A stretch of 64,000 bases of DNA. Origin: Ampelocalamus luodianensis (taxonomy: Eukaryota; Streptophyta; Magnoliopsida; Poales; Poaceae). Positions 12,795 through 24,890 of the stretch are shown here, piece after piece (position 1 is the first letter of the stretch; each line of letters opens with the position of its first letter). The notes beneath the pieces were generated by a model. The model had not been told where the DNA came from and ran no database searches. It worked only from the letters and a program-made list of their open reading frames with translations. The stretch is taken from the NCBI GenBank assembly GCA_036346255.1, contig CM070628.1, forward strand, positions 28,287,840 through 28,351,839. The letters are read 5' to 3'. A program made the translations under genes and the position numbers.

Positions 12795-14369
12795 ATTTGA
12801 GTTACCCAAGGTAATGGGTACTATGAACACATGGCCTCAAGTACTAGCTCTATTTGGAAAAATGCATACACGTACCTTCTAGATCGTCGACCATATAGGT
12901 ACTCTATATTTGTTTGTCTATTTGAAATACGGGAATTTCACAAGAAAGAATTCAAATTCCGTATGAGACGGTCCATGTTCCAAACGAAGTCTTAGTTGGT
13001 TTCACCGTGGTGCATACCCCACACCCATAGTGATCATGGGTAACATTTTAGTCCTTCATCTACCATGAAATTCAACTGCTTTGTTGAACCTTTCCTTTAT
13101 GGAACCTTAGGCCCAAACTCCAAAGCTAGCTAATTGTTTTCCCCATGAAAAAAAGGGCGCAAAAACACGATTCTCTGCGGTGATTTAATTTCCGAAGTGA
13201 TGGTGCTTGATTTACGCCTATAAATCCACACTGCACATGCTCGGTGAGTACGAAGTGTTGCATCTGAATCACTGCTTGCATGGTCTAGTTGAGTATTTAC
13301 GCCTAAAAGGGACTCTAGTTTGCAATTTTGAAGTGATAAATTCTACTATTGGTCCAAGGTTACATGAAGGGTTGTCTCTTGTATATATCCGGATATTTGC
13401 CTCGACCGGAACAAGCTTGTGTCGGACATCAAGCGTAATTGTCACTTCTTTGGTGCTCGTAGCATTTCTCAACAAATGAATAGTGAGCAGCATGATGTGT
13501 GACCATTCCTAGGAAGCGAAACTATCGGCAATGTTATGCGATGGACCGGATTTTGAGCAAAAGACACGCATGCTCCTCGGATATTATCACATGTGGTATC
13601 TAGAGTTTTAGGTTCTGAGACCACTCGTCCATCCAATTTTTGTTGCGTCTCATCCATTTTTGTCGTGTTGTGAGACTTTTGTAATTCTCGTCCACCATCA
13701 TATTGCTTGAATCAAGGCGTTACATAAACATTGTTTTAGGAGAAAAACACATGATTAAGCCGTAAAGCAATTATTATTATTATTTTGTGAGATGGGCTTG
13801 ATGATGATGATGTGTGTGTGTATATATCTTGTTAGCTTGTTATCTTTCAATGAAAATGTGCATTTCAATGTTATGTTATACAACGCTCACCTATTGAGAA
13901 AATCATTCAAGGACATATACGCCAACAAACCGCCAATTAAGGATAAGCGGGGAGGAGTTTGTTTTCATTGAACCAATTCTAGGCTTTCTAGCGTGTTCAC
14001 GTGCTCAGACATAGATTATTCTTTGCGGTTATCGGTTTTCTAATTTCACTGCTCAATTAAATTAGACATTCATGTCTCGAAATTTCTCGATTCTCATAAG
14101 CTATATATATACATGTACCTTTGGAATTTTAAGATATGTATTTTTTTTTTGTAAGGATACATGTTTTAGAAAACTAAATTGGTGTTATTTCATTTTATCG
14201 GTGAAATAGTACTTGAGGTATTTTTGTTAAACAACTTGAGGTAATATTTTTGTTAGTAGGCTTGAAAGGCCTAACATGAAACGGCGCCGAGGGTACAGTG
14301 TTGTCGGCCACGGTGACGGCTTGGCATTGCGTACTACATGCATGCAGAGGCGGCCGGAGCCATGCATCT

Positions 14370-14788
14370 GGTGGAGTGGCCAGGGCGGGACAGAGACGCC
14401 ATGGTGGAGAGGCGGTTGTGCCGAGAGGGGAACAGTCGGAGGTGAAGCCGAGGGTGGCTTCGAGGAGTGGTGGTGAAAGCCCGGGTGGCCTAGGCCAGGC
14501 GACGGTCGATGGCTGTAACATCCTAAAAATCCACCTTGGGATATGTGTACTAACCACTGATTATGATACTAGTACGGTACACACACGAGAGTTTCGAGTA
14601 TTCAAAACCTGGGATCCGACATGCCATGTACAAATATGTATATTGTTATTGTAAACAATGCATAGCTAAGTATATCCCACGTGCCTTGATACAATCCCGG
14701 CATATAAACGTCATACCATCCTTAGATAACTTATTACCCAGGAGCCTACCCCTCTGCCTTATCCGGTGATGTATTAGTGGCATCTGTG
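14370..14788. other. Unique DNA between the tandem array and the O-methyltransferase promoter
   Basis: Single-copy continuation of the flank. It contains short open frames on both strands in a GC-rich stretch (14370-14510) but no recognisable protein. The last 250 bases are AT-richer and lead into the TATA box, so they probably hold proximal promoter sequence of the downstream gene. Confidence 0.5.
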
Positions 14789-14797
14789 TATATATAG
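14789..14797 (+). promoter_or_regulatory. TATA box of the O-methyltransferase
   Basis: TATATATAG about 57-65 bases before the ATG at 14854. The intervening sequence is short and AC-rich, ending AACAAAAATGG, a good plant start context. This fits a transcription start near 14820. Confidence 0.6.
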
Positions 14798-14853
14798 ACC
14801 AGCTGGCATGACTGTAATCTATCCATAACTAAAGAAAAACAAGCACAACAAAA

Positions 14854-17155
14854 ATGGCGCTCGGCCAAGACAAGCATAGGTCTCAGGAGTTGCTACAAGC
14901 TCAGGTTGAGCTTTGGCACCACGCCTTGGGATTTGTCAAGTCCATGGCACTCAAATGTGCAATGGAACTGCAAATCCCTAACACCATCCAACACCATGGT
15001 GGGGCTATGACTCCATCGGAGTTGGCTACAAAAATCGGGCTACATTTGTCAAAGCTTCCCCAATTACGACGACTCATGCGTGTGCTTACTGTATCGGGCA
15101 TCTTTGTTATCCATGAATCAGCCTCTGCAGACAAGGAGCGTGTTTATGGCCTTACCCCAACCGCACGTCTCCTTGTTAGCGATGAGGTCAAATCAAACTT
15201 ATTTCCCACTTTGTCTTTGATGCTTGACTCAACTATCATTGCCCCTTTCTTTGGCATGCACTCGTGGTTCCTAGATGAGCATTCCCCGTCCCTCTTTTGG
15301 AAGGCACACGGCCTTAACTTTTGGGAGATGGCTCAGCAGGACAATACTTACAACCAACTAATCAATAATGCAATGGTTTCTGATAGTAGCTTTCTCATGG
15401 ATATCATCTTGAGGGAGTGTGGTAACATATTTATTGGCATAAAGTCGCTTATTGATGTTGCCGGAGGCCACGGTGGAGCTGCCTGGGCTATTGCAAATGC
15501 ATTCCCACATGTGAAGTGCACCGTGTTGGATCTCCCTCACGTGGTTGCAGAAACTCCTACTGATGGTAATGTGCAATTTGTTTCTGGTGATATGTTCGAG
15601 TACATTCCACCAGCGAACGTTCTTTTCCTCAAGGTAAATTGTGTAGGAGTTTCTATGTTATCTTGGCACATGTCCTCTTTTTACAATAGTTTTGAGTCAT
15701 AAAGTGTTTAAAATTTATCTGCTTATAAATACCAATTGAGTTGGCATCTATAGGCAGTGCCAAAAATTGATGAACTAGATCGCACATCACTGTTATGAAA
15801 TTAAATTTGGTCAAAAACATATAGAAGCCTATCAATAGTTAATAAAAAAATCAGGTAAACTGAAATGCCAAAATTCTAAATGATTAGTATACGTTAACAA
15901 GGGTATATAGCAGTGTAATAAATTGAAATGGACTAGTCCTAAACCCAACTAGACAATCGTCATTTTGTTGCCCTAGCAGACTTCAATGTTTAATATTGCA
16001 AAGTTAACACGATTTTGTGAGTTTTTGTCCGTATAACCTGTATCATGCTCTTCATAATGATTGTGAATGGGCCAGTGAACTCAGCGAAGTGTGACACAGT
16101 GAATGGCTGGATGCCAAGGGACAAAGCAATATAGCTTTCAGTCAGAATGAACCAGTCGAATTGATTGTCAAATAATATCAAGAAATATAGTTTTTATTAT
16201 TTAGAACACTTTTCCTTTTAAAATTAACACTTTAGTCCTTTTATTTTTGAAAAAGGGTAAGTCCGTCAACATGTATAAAATATTGAATTTAGTCTAAGGG
16301 TCACATGTTAATGGTTTTACCTGAACACTAACCCTTTTTTTTCTGTGGTTGCTTGTGTCTATTTTTTTTTGTTGGTTCTTGTTCTCTCGATTTATCTAAC
16401 AGATTGAGCAGTACTAAAAGTTGCGTCTGTATACAACATTGGATAGTTGAGGAACTGAAGTAAAACTAGATTTGTATGATCAAATTCAACTTTTTTTTCC
16501 AAATTTTAGGGACTAATTGTCAGTAATCTTTGTGTATATGGTGTATCTAAATTTTAGGGAGAGTTTGTTTAGCGTAGTCCAACAGTATTTAGGTAGTATT
16601 CATTATGGATACTAGAGTTTGTGTGGTATCCTTTTAGGATACGTAGAATCTTTGTCGGATACGAATAATAGTTTGTTCTTAATAAAAGGGCACCCCTGTA
16701 ATCAGATTTTGTGAACAAAATGAATAGAAGAAGAAGAGAAAATCACAAAAGTTGTTGTTGTTCGGGCGGCACAAAAATCTTTTTTGCGTGCTTGTGTTCG
16801 TCTTCGGTTTGGGCCAACACTAATAATGTTAGCATTTTTTTCTGGTGTATATCTTAGTGGGTTTTGCATGATTGGGGTGACGATAGTGTGTCAAGATATT
16901 GAGAAAATGCAAGGAAGCTATCCTCCTAGAGATCTGGGAGGAAAGGTGATTATTGTAGATATGGTGATTGGATTTGGGCCAAATGAGATTGTTACAAGAG
17001 AGACACATGTTTTCTATGATCTCTTTATCATGGTTGTGGAGGGGATCGAGCGAGAGGAACTTGAGTGGAAAAGGATTTTCATAGAAGCTGGGTTCAGTGA
17101 TTACAAAATTATATCAGTGCTGGGTGTCAGATCAGTCATTGAGCTCTACCCTTGA
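14854..17155 (+). pseudogene. COMT-type (ZRP4-like) O-methyltransferase, two exons, frameshifted in exon 2
   Basis: Would transfer methyl groups from S-adenosylmethionine to a small phenolic substrate in the cytosol. Exon 1 is 14854-15633 (AAG|GTAAAT donor), exon 2 is 16858-17155 (TTAG acceptor). Together they would give about 359 residues, normal for plant class II OMTs. Exon 1 is open and holds the N-terminal dimerisation helices and the SAM-binding loop LIDVAGGHGGAAWAIA (near residue 200). Exon 2 opens with the catalytic-His motif VLHDWGDD, then GGKVIIVDMV and ends ELYP. Two single-base deletions, just after 16884 and near 16921, break the frame between VLHDWGDD and PPRDLGGK. The rest is clean, so these may be sequence errors and the gene functional. 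The substrate cannot be read from sequence. The intron (15634-16857) has no recognised insert. Confidence 0.85.
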
Positions 17156-17440
17156 GCACTTCACGAACGATTACTTGGTAATTGGTATTGTACGTTTGTG
17201 AAATGGCATGAGCAGCACTTGTGGTATCTTATTGTATGTCTATGGGTTTGTGTCATGAATAAGTGTATTATCTTAATTGCATATTTGCGAGTTGTGAGTC
17301 GGTGTGATTAATAAGTTAGTCATCTAACTACAACATAAATATATGTCAAATTCAATGAGGTTTATGCAGAATGTACTCTAGTACTGTTTATGTATAAAAC
17401 ACCATCTACAGTATATTTGCTTACTAAATAAATTTTACAG

Positions 17441-20400
17441 TGTCACATCTCCATGTTAATAAAGATTATTATTATGCATCTCATGAGCATACATCATGTT
17501 TTCAAGCATTTATATCATATATTGCACTTGAAAAATCTCAATAAAGACTATACATAGACTTCAAATTTAAAATTCCAACGGAAAATAGTAACAAAAACAT
17601 ATGATCATCCTCGAGAAATAATTTATTCAAATACTACATTAATTATTATGAATTACTCTAATTGTTTCCAAATTTTTTGGACTAAATTCAAACCACAGAA
17701 AATTTTAACACAATACAATGATCTATTCTAAGTTTGAATTAAAACTATACAAAATATATCATGAACAGTCAGATTTGATAATTTTTATAAACACTAGACC
17801 TTCCCGGGAACCCCTCTGAATTATTTCAGATTTTTAGGAAATTTATTTCTATTTTTAAGACACTGATCAAAGTAGTGAAGCTATTTTAAATCTCAGTCAA
17901 AACCCTAGCATTGTTGGACTTGTTTGACCGAACCCAACCATTTTGACTCGACTCAGTCAAACCAACTAAAGCGTACCGGCGGAGCCAAACTCTAACTCAC
18001 GTAATCTACCCATTCGATCGAAAATGAGCGGCCAGATCGCGTAGCCGTTCGGACGCGTTCGAACGTCCTCGCAAATTCAAGTCGTCCGATCAAGATCCAA
18101 CGTAACGCTTCGACCTGGTCGAGTCCAGCCACCTAATTGTACCGATCAAACCACATTCGAGCTTGCGCATGTTTGTGCCACTGACCTGCGGGCCCTTCTT
18201 GTCAGTTCTTTCTTCTCCATGCGGCCGCGATGCTCTGCAACGCTCCGTCGACGCCATGAGTTGCAGCCTCATGCGACCAGTCCCTGAGCTTTGGCATCTA
18301 ACGCCACCTCCAATGTCATCACTCACACGGCATAAAACTCCTTCAAACCCTAGATCTCACCCCACTTCTCCTCTGGCCACCGAGGAGAGGGAAGCTCGCC
18401 TATGCAATCTTCTCGTATAAGCTTCAATCTAGTGGTTCCTCCCTTCTCTACGTTCCTTACCATATCCATTTTTGCTAATGCGTGAGCTTGAGTTGGCTTG
18501 TAGTTTCCAGTCCATCCTCGTGCCCTCGGTAGTTTCCAGAGCATGCCCCCAAGGACCTCATCATGCTTTCCTAGTCTCTGGTGAGTACTATCCTTAACCT
18601 AGCGTGTCATATCGTGTCTTAGAGCATAAGATTGAAAACCCTAAACCTATTACGTAATGCATGACAAGAACTTGCGAACTTGAAGCTTGACCCATTTCGT
18701 AGTAAAGCAACTTTTCACCTCCCACTTGGTTTTGGTAAGGCAACTTCAAATTCCTTGCTTGTACACCACCCTCATGCCTCACTTGAGCTACCCCGACCAT
18801 TCACTTCTGTTGGCTTTGCTCCAGCCATCCTATCCACGTGAAACCGTGCCGCCGCCACTGCCTTCTCTAGCACTGACGTAGCTCCAATCGCCCCCGAGCT
18901 TCCCCAAGCACCCACTTCATTCAGGTAGCATCCTAGTAGCCCCTAGAAGCTTGGGCACCTGCTTAACTGGACGTTGCAGAGCTATGTCGTGATTTGCAAC
19001 TTTGCCATTTTTGCGCCATTTTTGCGCCGCCGCTCAACTTCGGCTAGCCGCCGATGTAGACCACCTTAGCTGCTGTAACTACTCTCATTAGGTGCGCAAC
19101 ACTATTGCGAAGCTATCCTAAGCTTTGGTCAATTTAAATGCAGCGCATAGCGGCGGTGAGCCAGCCGGCAAGCGCGCAGACGAGCTCCCATTGTCATACC
19201 AAAGATAGGAGATCGTAGCTAGGTGATTAGGTGATAAGTGGTAATCATTAGCATTTTAGTGGTCTTAACCACCTAAATGAGTCGCTTACATGTGGGCTAG
19301 CACACAGAAAATGGTCGAATTAAGTGAAATAGTAGAGCGGCTGACAAGTGGGCCTGACTACATAAGCGTCGTGCGCTGCTCGTGCGCGTCGGTGGATCGA
19401 GTCACTACCGAGCGGGTCCCATGTGTTAGTATGGGATTTTTAAATCAGAAGTTAAATAGAAAACACACTATTCATGACCCCACATGTCATTCGCTGTGGC
19501 TAGCGCGGCGGTTGGTGAGAAAAGTAGTAAATGTGTTGTAAAATTCGAAATAGGTTTATTTGCATATTGAAAATTACATTTAACTTTCTAAAATGCATAA
19601 CTAAATCATATTAACTCCAAATCCAGTTAAACCAATTTTTTTAATTTACATTGTTACTGAAATTTATTCTAAAATAGGTTTCAAATATACTCTTACCGCA
19701 TAAAATATACTTTGTGGAAAGTGATCCTAAAAGGGATTATATTTACACCAGAAAATGTTGATAACTTTAGAAATTCATAACTAATTCATAAAAACTCCAA
19801 ATGAGATGAACTCAGATATTTTGAACTTGTAATATTATCCTCTATTTATCTATGTAACCCTTATACCCACTAATACTCTGCAAATTTTAACCAAATAATT
19901 AAATTGGATGAACAGTATCAAATTTGCATTTTCTGAAAATCTGAGATTCAAACCACTATAACTTCCACATACTAAATCCAAATGTAATAATTTTTGCACC
20001 TAAATTCATATAAAATCATGACTTAGATACTGTAGAAAATTCATGCATTTTTGAGCAATTTGCTTTTTGTGGTATTTCTTGGTGTTTATCGATGTCTTTA
20101 ATTCTTTAGAGCCCGAAGCGATCGACATAGATTCCTTCGCCACCGAGAGTGAGCAATTGGAATTCTAGAAAGGCAAGCATCATTTGAACTTTCTTTTTTG
20201 CATCATATTGATCCCAGTTTTAATACACTAGTGTTTGAAATGCAATGATATTGCTCGCTTGCTATTTTCGTATACCTTTATGTTTGAGTAGTTAGCTATG
20301 TCCTATACTTGATGGTTATCCTTGATAATTTCCCCCAAATTCTTAGGATAGATGCTTGTCATATTATGAATGTTTTGTGTTGGATGCTTAGCCATTGCGG

Positions 20401-20598
20401 GTCTAGAAATCGCATTAGATCAATTGACGAGATTAGCTCGTCGATTGTGGGAAACACATAACAACTTTTACTTTCTTTTTGTCCAGATTGTTGTATCTAG
20501 TATTTGAGTCAAAATTTGTTATGTTAAATGGTTTTTTGGTCTAGACAAGTGGTTATAAGTGTGGGTGCTATTATGCACGAGACTCAGGTATGTGGTTG
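17441..20598 (+). mobile_element. Truncated LTR of a Gypsy-like element
   Basis: Begins TGTCACATCTCC, like the start of the Gypsy LTR at 49172 (TGTAACAACCCC), and shares the order of LTR landmarks with it. One is a segment with GCAAGCATC followed by CATATTGATCCCA near 20175-20215, which matches 41370-41400 in the Gypsy LTR. The right part is missing: at 20599 a CACTA 5' end interrupts it, and its remainder is not found elsewhere in the window. Open frames inside (18163-18420, 18687-18881) do not resemble proteins. Confidence 0.6.
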
Positions 20599-20965
20599 CA
20601 TTACTACAAAAAGGCTAATACTGTACACCTCATCACAGACGGTTGATCAAAACTGTCTGTATTACATGACATCACAGATGGTTTTGGTTTAGAGACCGTC
20701 TATGTTGCTGGATACGCTAAAAACTATCTGTGAACAGGTAATATCACAGACAGTTCATGATGAAAACCGTCTGTAAAGTATCACAGACGGTTCTTAATAA
20801 TAACCGTCTGTGATATTGCTACATATCACATACAGTTTTTTGTTGAAAACCATCTGTGATACTCACAGATGATTCTTAAGAATAACCGTCTGTGATATTA
20901 CATGTCATAGACGATTTTTTTGTTGAAAACCGTCTGTGATAATTATCCCATCACAGACGGTGCGT
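20599..20965 (+). repeat. CACTA 5' terminus and subterminal repeats
   Basis: Terminus at 20599 followed by many copies of TCACAGACGGTT and AACCGTCTGTGA with AT-rich spacers, up to CATCACAGACGGTGCG at about 20960. The sequence to 21868 holds CT-rich leader-like DNA and no clear coding exon. Confidence 0.8.
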
Positions 20966-21868
20966 TGTTTTGCTCACTTACTTATCATCCGCTGTAGTGT
21001 AGTCCTCAACAGTCTTCTTCTCATCTCTGGCGCTACGGTGAGTCCATCGCCACTCTATCCCCGGTTTTAGTATCACCTCACCTCACAGCCCACTCGATCA
21101 TGTGGTCCATTTCAGCTATTGTCGCCCACGCCGAGTTGTCCCCGTGGACTGGCCACTCTGTCACCATCGTCGCCATCGATGCCAACTCTTCTTCGGTGAG
21201 TCCTCGACCCCACCAAGGTTAATTTCCCAACCTATATGTCCCCCTAAAGCTGTGCATGTGCTTCGTTTCAGTTTATTTCCACCGAGAAGACTTGTCACCG
21301 AGGAGCTTGCCACCATCGTCTTTGTTCACCGATGACCAACCGCTTTGGACATTCCCCGACTTCATTGACACCTTCCTCGTGATCGAGGTGAGCTACTGGA
21401 GTATAAACATCTTTTAATTTGAGTAGTTTCGAGTGTTTACACCAAAATCGCTAGTGAAGCCCATGGCGTGACCACGGGAGTACATCACCGACGGCTCGCC
21501 TCAGGCGACCTTAGGGCCCCGATCCATGACTATTAGCAATGCGATGGCACCCTGATCCCAATTTGTGCTCAAATCCCGCTGCTTTTAATCATTTAGTTAA
21601 GAAACTAATGAGTCTATGACATGTGGGACCGCCATAGATTTTATAAATAAAATCATAAAATAAAAAGATGAGTCACTAACAAGTAGGGGGCCCACATGTA
21701 AGTTAATAAAATCTAGAAAATATAAAAATGAGGAAAGCCACCTTTAGTTTATAGAAAAATACGCTTTCTCTGTTGGAAAGCGTAAGCCTCAGAAAATACG
21801 CTTTCGAAGTCATCCTTTTATTTATTTCTAGAGTTTTCAATATGAACCATGTGATGGACCAAAACTGA

Positions 21869-22790
21869 ATGTATGCTAAGAACCGTGTGAGTGAAGAGTA
21901 CATTAATGGCGTGTGTGCTTTTACAAGAGCTGCCAAGAATGATATGTTGAATAAGGGGACGAAATATATATACTGTCCATGCATTGACTGTGAGAATCTG
22001 AAGATGTTTAAGAACCAAGTGCAGATTGAAAGACACTTGATTTGAAGGGGTTTCAAAAAGGGGTATACACATTGGACCAGTCACGATGAAGAGCAATTAT
22101 ACAAGAAGGTAGTAATAACAACATCGCCGACGAAGTCAACGATATGCCACCGGATGATGTCGATTGTGGTTCCGATTCGGATAGGCTGCACGATGACAAT
22201 CTGGATCAGCTGCTTTGTGATGCAAAAGTGAACTATAGTGAGAGAGAGTTTGGTAAATTTGAGGGCTTGATGTAAGACTCGGAAGAGCCTTTGTTCCTGG
22301 GCTGTAAGATGGAATACACAAGGTTGTCATCCGTGCTTGAACTACTGAAATTGAAGCCAAGCAACGGTTGGTCCGAGAAGAGTTTCACGGCGCTGTTAGG
22401 TCTCTTAGCGGACATGCTTTTGGATGGAAACGAGTTGCCCAAAACCACCTACAGAGCCAAGAATGTTCTTTGTCTGTTGGGAATGGAAGTAGAAAAAATA
22501 CAAGCATGTCCGAACGACTGTATCCTCTACCGTAAAGAGTACGCAAACATGCATGTATGTCCGGTGTGCAACGCATCCCAATACAAGCGTAAGAATCAAT
22601 CAGATGATGGCGAGGGAATCGAGGTGAAGAAAGGACCTCCTGCTAAGATAACGTAGTATCTACCTATAATTCCCCATTTGAAGAGGTTTTTTGTGAACCC
22701 AAAGGAGGCAAAACTGCTGCGTTGGCACTCGGAGGAGCGTAAGTAGGATGGAAAGCTAAGACACCCTGCTGATTTTGGCGCCTAGTAAGA
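21869..22790 (+). pseudogene. TNP2-type CACTA transposase, N-terminal part
   Basis: Remnant of the catalytic transposase. 21869-22045 encodes MYAKNRVSEEYINGV and CPCIDCENLK, the transposase-associated domain with its Cys cluster; a stop (RHLI*RGFKKGY) follows. 22291-22656 is open and encodes WSEKSFTALLGLL, NELPKTTYRAK and ACPNDCILYRKEY with CPVCNASQYK, the classic segment before the Transposase_21 core. After a stop the same frame still reads PIIPHLKRFFVNPKEAKLL to about 22775. The catalytic core is absent: sequence jumps at about 22780 to an intron that in the tandem units follows the first ORF2 exon. This is an internal-deletion derivative and cannot make active transposase. Confidence 0.85.
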
Positions 22791-22861
22791 TATCGAACTA
22801 CCTAGTTTGTAATTACTCGATAACTTCATAGGAAGTGAAATAATATGTCATGCTCTTGTAG

Positions 22862-24314
22862 GAAGAGTTGAGTATTGCACAATCTTCCCAAGGCTCATTC
22901 CAGGCAGACAAGGAGAGAGATGTACTCTTCGCGGCCCTGGGAAACAAGGAGCATCTGGGTCGCACGAGAGACATTGGTCTTTATGTTCCATGAAAAGATG
23001 GATTCTCAAAGGACTCCGGGACATACCAAGTAGGAAGAGAGCCAAAGCCGAGCGCAAAGCACAGCTACGAGAGGATATTCATGCATCCCTCAGAGAAGAG
23101 ATGCGAATGTCGCATGAGAGGAGATTCGTGCATCCCTCACAAATCAGTTGGAAGCCCCCGCCGCTACTGTGCTAGCTAGCCGCCCCAAACGTCCGAGTAG
23201 CTACGCGTCAAACCATAACTTAGAAATCGATAACAGATTTTCTGTTGATGACATCCCCGTAGTAATTATTATCCCTGGAATGCTCGATCCATTAATAGGC
23301 CTGTTGGAGTAGCTAATTTTGTATCGTTATGTAGGGGGCTACGAAGTGCAAGCTCCAAGTGAGATGTGGCTCTGTTGCCCTGGATGCTTCTTGGGGCCAG
23401 GCATATCCATCCGGTGTCAGGGCCTTGTTGCACTGTGTAAATATAGTGCCGGGTTTCGCAAAAGTGAATGTGGACAGTGTTTATGCCAATTTCGAGGTCG
23501 TCCAGCTGAAGAAGCCCCCAAACGACGAGGTCGTGACTTTAGGGCGAGCCATTGGAGCATTCATCCAGTGACCCAAGAAAGACATATGCCTGGAGCTACC
23601 TGCACCGGTGTCAACTTCAAAGGAAGTATCTGCACCGGAGCTACCTATGTGGTAAGGACCCGGTGCATCAGATGCATCTACACCTCGTGCCCGGTCAACC
23701 TCTAAAAAGCGAGGTGGCAAGGGCAAATTGAAGCAGCCCGATGATATCCCCTGGAAATCAAAGCAACCCGATGATATCCCCTTCTTGTTGTTGGCCCGAA
23801 AATTCATGCATGGCGAGTCGTTGGTCGCGGAAGAGGACCTCAAAGCCCTAGGATTGGCTTCCCAGAGATTCCATGAATGGTACATGGAACAGGCTAAAAA
23901 TACGGGTGGACAACGGTGCTTGGATGTCACACTCAAGTTCAACAAAATTCATTTTAACCACGAGATTCAAGACTGTGTCTTCACGGTGACCTTCGATGAT
24001 TTGTTCTTCCTCTTCAACCTCGACTCCCTTGACGCCTCACTCATGCGATGCAGGACACTGTAAGTGTGTACAAGCACGGTCTATGTTCGTGTAATACCGA
24101 TAAATATCATATATAACTTCTAGCTTTTGTACATATATATAGATACATGATCATAGAAAACACATCAAGTAAACAATCGGTAGATTTCCTCGACCCACAC
24201 TTCGTCTATGAGCAATACATAAAAGACAATGCAACCTTTGTCGAGGAGTACATGACGACGTTTTTGCTGGATCACCGCGAGAAAGATTTCATACTTTTGC
24301 CCTATAACTTGGGG
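22862..24314 (+). pseudogene. CACTA ORF2 C-terminal part and Ulp1-like protease start
   Basis: Continues the same gene series as in the tandem units. The exon at 22862-23180 has SSQGSFQADKERDVL and ALGNKEHLGRTRDIG. The exon near 23337-24060 has VALDASWGQAYPSGVRALLH, EVVTLGRAIGAFIQ, then an open frame (23728-24060) ending FDDLFFLFNLDSLDASLMR before GTAAGTGTG. The exon at about 24180-24314 reads VDFLDPHFVYEQYIKD to FILLPYNLG with donor GTAAGTGTTG. This matches the lead-in of C48-type protease domains of CACTA elements. The His/Asp/Cys half is missing because a second CACTA end begins 22 bases into the intron. Stops at about 22993, 23571 and 23651 show decay or error. Confidence 0.78.
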
Positions 24315-24336
24315 TAAGTGTTGCACTAATGGCTAT

Positions 24337-24720
24337 CACTACTACAGAAAAGGTCTCCACAGATGGTTCAAAAACGTCATCACAAGCGGTTTCGTGGCCG
24401 CCCGAGTCTATGGGTCGATGATGATGAGGTAATCACGATGGTTTTCAAGCGATGCATGATGCATCCGTCCTGACGGTTATTAACTCAAACCGCTCGTGAC
24501 GATTAACTATCACGAGCGGTTTGTAGATGAAACCGCTCGTGATTATGGATATATCATGAGCGGTTTGTAGATGAAACCGCGTGTTGATGTATGTATCACA
24601 GACGGGTTTTAGATGAAACCGTCTGTGATGATGGATATATCACATACGGCTTTTAGATGAAGCTGTTTGAAATAGTTACCTATCACGGACATTTTGTGGA
24701 TGAAACCGTTTGTGATGACT
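24337..24720 (+). mobile_element. Second CACTA 5' end nested in the first
   Basis: CACTACTACAGAAAAGG at 24337 followed by paired TCACGAGCGGTTT and AAACCGCTCGTGA motifs to about 24720. The motif is the GAGCGG type of the 1-14 kb array, not the AGACGG type of the host element, though AGACGG-like copies appear at 24600-24630. The matching 3' end of this element was not found. The insertion sits in the intron after FILLPYNLG. Confidence 0.7.
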
Positions 24721-24764
24721 TTCTCTATAAATTCTCTAAGCGTTGTTTGCTTGTGCCTTTAAAA

Positions 24765-24767
<3 letters not shown>

Positions 24768-24844
<77 letters not shown>
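24768..24844. repeat. (AT)n microsatellite, about 38 repeats
   Basis: Uninterrupted alternating TA for roughly 75 bases. Such tracts can form cruciforms and often vary in length; the true length is uncertain in any assembly. Confidence 0.95.
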
Positions 24845-24847
<3 letters not shown>

Positions 24848-24890
24848 CGTAGTCCCTTAGCCACTTTGGGTGATCGTCACATGACATAAC

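Larger units (their letters stand above)
9094..14369 (+). repeat. Tandem 5.27-kb unit, copy 3, joined to unique DNA
   Basis: Third copy. Its CACTA 3' terminus ends at 12794 and is followed by the same flank. After CATGCATCT (14361-14369) this copy does not jump back to CACTA sequence but continues with GGTGGAGTGGCC into the O-methyltransferase upstream region. The native order is therefore CACTA 3' end, flank, O-methyltransferase; copies 1 and 2 carry the duplication junctions. Confidence 0.9.

Noticed and set aside
20620..20960. CRISPR-like array of short repeats
   Set aside because: The repeats are short, inverted as often as direct, unevenly spaced and bounded by a CACTA terminus in a plant genome; they are transposon subterminal repeats.
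24657..24860. 67-residue open frame ending in (YI)n
   Set aside because: It is the translation of the (AT)n microsatellite.
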